Part shown: one piece after another, positions 6,038 through 7,664 of the stretch
Numbering within the stretch: the stretch's first letter is position 1
Layout of the letters: each line of letters opens with the position of its first letter
NCBI GenBank assembly: GCA_002402125.1
Contig: NVVG01000054.1
Location: 3,457-11,120 of the forward strand
Reading direction: 5' to 3'
DNA: 7,664 nt
Source of the DNA: Moraxellaceae bacterium
GTDB taxonomy: Bacteria > Pseudomonadota > Gammaproteobacteria > Pseudomonadales > Ketobacteraceae
Program-made: the position numbers and the translations under genes
Notes under the pieces: model-generated
The model's database searches: none
What the model was told of the DNA's origin: nothing
What the model saw: only the letters and a program-made list of their open reading frames with translations

Positions 6038-6517
6038 TTAGAGTAATTCAACCATTTCAATATTTGGGTTCATAGAAAGAACTTCATCGATCAATTTTGA
6101 TGGGAAATCTTGCGTAACTGGTAATTTTGCCTGTTGCAGAACCGCTCTGGCAAACTCACCACACATCCAACCATTATTGGTATCAGAAGGCATGCCAATC
6201 ACGCTTCGTAACACATCGACATAACTATAGGATCGACCTAACTCACTCAAAGCAAATACTTGTGTTTCTTCTGACCACTCAGTTTCTGTTGCTAACCAGA
6301 TGAAAGGCGTTAATCGAGATAAAGGATTTATAACAATGCCTTGAGTTAGAGCGTGAATAATGAACACTCTGTTTGATATAACCCATGCTATGCCAACGTG
6401 ACCTATCTTCTGATTGAATAGTTTTAAAAGTCTACGATTTGTAAATCGTCCTTGCCATGCAACAATATCACCGGATTTAATGTCCCTTCTGATATCTATG
6501 TATCTTTTTTGATCCAT
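6038..6517 (-). CDS. Permuted NlpC/P60-superfamily (YiiX/YebB-like) cysteine hydrolase
   Basis: This 159-residue protein has the order expected of circularly permuted papain-like (NlpC/P60) enzymes, with the histidine before the cysteine. Residues 13-21 (IKSGDIVAW) open the fold; IGHVGIAW at 38-45 supplies probable catalytic His40; IIHALTQGIVINPL at 53-66 is the next strand pair; GRSYSYVDVLRSVIG at 94-108 leads to WMCGEFARAVLQQA at 117-130 with probable nucleophile Cys119. There is no signal peptide or membrane segment, so it should act in the cytosol unless exported otherwise. Members hydrolyse amide or thioester bonds in peptides or lipids, and many are carried by phages; the substrate here is unknown. 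The ATG is immediately preceded in frame by TAA, so the start is fixed; AGGG lies eleven bases upstream. The gene follows an oxidoreductase remnant by six bases, suggesting it arrived or was joined there by recombination. Confidence 0.72.
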   Translation of the reverse strand: MDQKRYIDIRRDIKSGDIVAWQGRFTNRRLLKLFNQKIGHVGIAWVISNRVFIIHALTQGIVINPLSRLTPFIWLATETEWSEETQVFALSELGRSYSYVDVLRSVIGMPSDTNNGWMCGEFARAVLQQAKLPVTQDFPSKLIDEVLSMNPNIEMVELL

Positions 6518-6523
6518 TTAGCT

Positions 6524-6631
6524 TTACCCTACATTCATCTTTAAAAACAACACCGCGAGTAGCGTTGCTAAAGTTGCACTTGCGCAGCGAGTTCCGACAA
6601 CGATCACATCCCATTCCTGTAGATTTATCAT
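6524..6631 (-). pseudogene. Truncated N-terminal remnant of an FAD-dependent oxidoreductase
   Basis: From the ATG at 6631 a 35-codon frame reads MINLQEWDVIVVGTRCAS (residues 1-18), then ATLATLLAVLFLKMNVG and a TAA at 6524. The segment WDVIVVGTRCASATLATLLA is the beta-alpha dinucleotide-binding entry of FAD-dependent monooxygenases and geranylgeranyl-reductase-like oxidoreductases, normally DVIVVGARCAGATLA and followed by several hundred residues. Here the similarity fades after about residue 26-31 and the next gene begins six bases after the stop. A strong ribosome binding site is kept: AGAGG seven bases before the ATG. No continuation was found in any frame down to 5932. The best reading is a gene whose 3' portion was lost in a deletion or replacement. 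A functional 35-residue peptide is possible but less likely; translation may help couple expression of the NlpC/P60-like gene. Confidence 0.65.
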
Positions 6632-6865
6632 CCTTAATCCTCTCGTTGTGGAGTACTAGTATCCCTGCTCCATAAGAAGACAGGCGGGACATAAGGTAAA
6701 CTCTAATTTTCGGTCTAACAAGATAGTAATGAGATACGTCCCAAGTACTAATATTTTGGAATACAATTGAATCACTCCACGTTAATCAACGCTACCTTAG
6801 GTCGGGCAACCCATTCAGCAGAATAGAATTTCACAGCAAAGCGTTCAGTTCTAATTGCTGCCTCG
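6632..6865. other. Intergenic gap between PPOX gene and oxidoreductase remnant
   Basis: This 234-base stretch should hold the promoter for the remnant and NlpC/P60-like pair. I see no convincing gene. The closest promoter candidate on the minus strand is TTGATT, 18 bases, then TGTATT (about 6788-6759), four of six matches in each box, which is weak. A minus-strand frame stays open from 6894 to a TGA at 6772 and ends in VARPKVALINVE, but it has no ATG or ribosome binding site and matches nothing I recognise. Confidence 0.4.
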
Positions 6866-7417
6866 CTATATATTTTTTTCAAGGATCTTCGTCTCTAAGC
6901 CGTCTATGCTCTTTTGGTTTTTCTTTTCCCAATATTTTTCAAGGCCATCATTACCCTGTTTAACAGCCCAATCTTTAAGCTGGCTTCTATCTTCATCGTA
7001 ACTATACAATGGGACTGACATGCCACAAGAATTTTGAACAAGATCAACCGATAAATCAAATATCTGCCTTGTGCCTGGTAGTAATGTAAAGTGAGAGGAT
7101 AGTTCATTCCATTCGGCATCGTTTTTATGAATTACTCTTGCCTGTCCGTATAATCGCAAGATATTAGGGTTACCATCAAACGCCAAAAACATAATCGTCA
7201 TTCGATTATGTTTTTGAATATGAGCAGAGGTTTCATTCCCACTCCCCGTAACATTAAGCCAAATAACTCTATTTGGCCCTAAAACTTTAAAAGACTCCAT
7301 ACCTTTTGGAGAGATATTCACTCGACTATCTTTAGTCGCTGTACCTACAAAAAATATTTTTTGTTCTCTTATGAATTGAGTGTTTTTATCAGAGATTTCT
7401 GAATATTGCTGTCCCAC
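6866..7417 (-). CDS. Pyridoxamine 5'-phosphate oxidase (PPOX) family flavoprotein
   Basis: This 183-residue protein matches a conserved subgroup of PPOX split-barrel proteins. Characteristic parts are the opening MGQQYSEIS, IFFVGTATKDSRVNISPKG at 21-39, LGPNRVIWLNVTGSGNETSAH at 46-66, NRMTIMFLAFDGNPNILRLYG at 71-91, the QNSCGMSVPLYSY signature at 128-140, and a lysine-rich C-terminal helix. Members bind FMN or a related flavin or haem cofactor in the cytosol; this subgroup has no assigned substrate and should not be taken as PdxH. The start codon is GTG (7417-7415), supported by the conserved N-terminus and by a run of seven guanines ending six bases upstream; the first in-frame ATG is 39 codons in. 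It follows the TetR gene on the same strand by 58 bp, so the two are probably co-transcribed and the PPOX protein may be under TetR control. Confidence 0.9.
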   Translation of the reverse strand: MGQQYSEISDKNTQFIREQKIFFVGTATKDSRVNISPKGMESFKVLGPNRVIWLNVTGSGNETSAHIQKHNRMTIMFLAFDGNPNILRLYGQARVIHKNDAEWNELSSHFTLLPGTRQIFDLSVDLVQNSCGMSVPLYSYDEDRSQLKDWAVKQGNDGLEKYWEKKNQKSIDGLETKILEKNI

Positions 7418-7430
7418 GTCTAACCCCCCC
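7418..7430 (-). promoter_or_regulatory. Poly-G (G7) ribosome binding site of the PPOX gene
   Basis: On the minus strand AGGGGGGG is followed by TTAGAC and the GTG start. The homopolymer is itself the Shine-Dalgarno sequence, so it decides the GTG start. Gain or loss of a G by slippage would mainly lengthen or shorten the purine run and could tune translation. Confidence 0.65.
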
Positions 7431-7440
7431 TAGATATCTA
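7431..7440. promoter_or_regulatory. Perfect 10-bp palindrome TAGATATCTA upstream of the PPOX gene
   Basis: TAGATATCTA is its own reverse complement and adjoins the poly-G ribosome binding site. It could be a small operator half or chance in AT-rich sequence. No partner protein is shown. Confidence 0.3.
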
Positions 7441-7461
7441 ACGTTTTATTGATGCCCACAG

Positions 7462-7477
7462 AACCCTAGCTAGCGTT
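7462..7477. promoter_or_regulatory. 16-bp near-perfect palindrome at the TetR stop codon, possible TetR-type operator
   Basis: AACCCTAGCTAGCGTT pairs with its reverse complement at all but one base pair. It overlaps the TetR stop codon and lies 45 bp upstream of the PPOX start. TetR-family repressors bind palindromes of this size, so it may be an operator for an internal promoter in front of PPOX. It could instead be a weak 3' stem, but no T-run follows. Confidence 0.35.
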
Positions 7478-7664
7478 ATTTGATCGCCAACATTAATGCT
7501 TCTTCAGCGAGTTCTTCGAGTGATATATCTCCGCTTTGGTTAAACCAGGTGGTGGTCCAGCTTAAAGCTCCCGTTAAGAAGCGCCTCAAAATGAAGGTAT
7601 TCGCATTAATTTGACCGGCACGCTTCGCATTTTCCAACGAACTCAGCCACAATTGTTCATACTC
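7476..7664 (-). CDS. TetR-family transcriptional regulator, C-terminal fragment (N-terminus beyond right edge)
   Basis: Sixty-two codons run from the right edge to TAA at 7478-7476. The sequence matches the end of the ligand-binding domain of TetR/AcrR regulators: EYEQLWLSSLENAKRAGQI, then RRFLTGALSWTTTWFNQSG (residues about 27-45), and DISLEELAEEALMLAIK at the end. The pattern of a GALxW helix, W-[YF] and a final SLEELAEE helix is typical of a common TetR C-terminal domain. The DNA-binding helix-turn-helix lies outside the window. The PPOX gene follows on the same strand after 58 bp, a likely target or co-transcribed partner. The ligand cannot be inferred. Confidence 0.85.
   Translation of the reverse strand, partial: EYEQLWLSSLENAKRAGQINANTFILRRFLTGALSWTTTWFNQSGDISLEELAEEALMLAIK

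Noticed and set aside
6004..6042. TCTAACT / AGTTAGA inverted repeat at the NlpC/P60-like stop
   Set aside because: Seven AT-rich pairs around a 25-base loop with no T-run are too weak to call a terminator.
6477..6692. Minus-strand 71-codon frame overlapping the remnant and the NlpC/P60-like start
   Set aside because: It has no recognisable domain and overlaps in a different frame both the 35-codon oxidoreductase remnant, which has a real motif and ribosome binding site, and the start of the NlpC/P60-like gene.
6772..6894. Open minus-strand stretch ending VARPKVALINVE after the PPOX gene
   Set aside because: It looked like the tail of a decayed gene, but it has no start codon or ribosome binding site, overlaps the PPOX end, and resembles no family I can name.
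6904..7119. Second minus-strand frame inside the PPOX gene
   Set aside because: It is a shifted-frame shadow of the conserved PPOX protein and has no family features.

Overview
The window reads as chromosomal DNA of a Gram-negative bacterium, most likely a marine or aquatic gammaproteobacterium of moderate to low GC. The evidence is an outer-membrane TonB-dependent receptor, an Lol-type lipoprotein, a DUF6151 protein, a PF10118 metal-dependent hydrolase paired with an AraC_N-type regulator, and a TetR/PPOX pair. This taxonomic reading is inference from gene content only. No rRNA, tRNA, CRISPR array, transposase, integrase or replication origin was seen.

Layout. All genes lie on the minus strand except one AraC-family regulator. 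From left to right they are: the N-terminal two-fifths or so of a TonB-dependent receptor (1-1190, running off the left edge); a cysteine-rich CE1/PHB-depolymerase-like esterase lipoprotein (1457-2323); a small DUF2007 protein with a C-terminal RanBP2-type zinc finger (2546-2857); a DUF6151 GFA-like zinc protein (3024-3599); a PF10118 ferritin-like metal-dependent hydrolase (3885-4775), divergent from the AraC-family regulator (4882-5931, plus strand); a circularly permuted NlpC/P60 (YiiX-like) cysteine hydrolase (6038-6517); a 35-codon remnant of an FAD-dependent oxidoreductase (6524-6631); a pyridoxamine 5'-phosphate oxidase-family flavoprotein starting at GTG (6866-7417); and the C-terminal 62 residues of a TetR-family repressor (7476-7664, running off the right edge).

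How the genes may work together. The secreted esterase and the TonB receptor could form a small module that hydrolyses an ester outside the cell and imports the product, though 266 bp separate them. The AraC regulator and the PF10118 hydrolase share a 106-bp divergent promoter region holding an imperfect inverted repeat and a 22-bp-spaced direct repeat. The TetR and PPOX genes are probably one transcription unit, with two palindromes in their 58-bp gap. The remaining genes look like independent housekeeping or accessory genes.

The most unusual points are the oxidoreductase remnant, which keeps its ribosome binding site and dinucleotide-binding motif but is cut off just ahead of the NlpC/P60-like gene; short tandem repeats in the 5' leaders of two consecutive genes; and a bacterial protein matching the RanBP2 zinc-finger spacing exactly. 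I do not see a convincing new multi-gene defence, mobile or biosynthetic system here.
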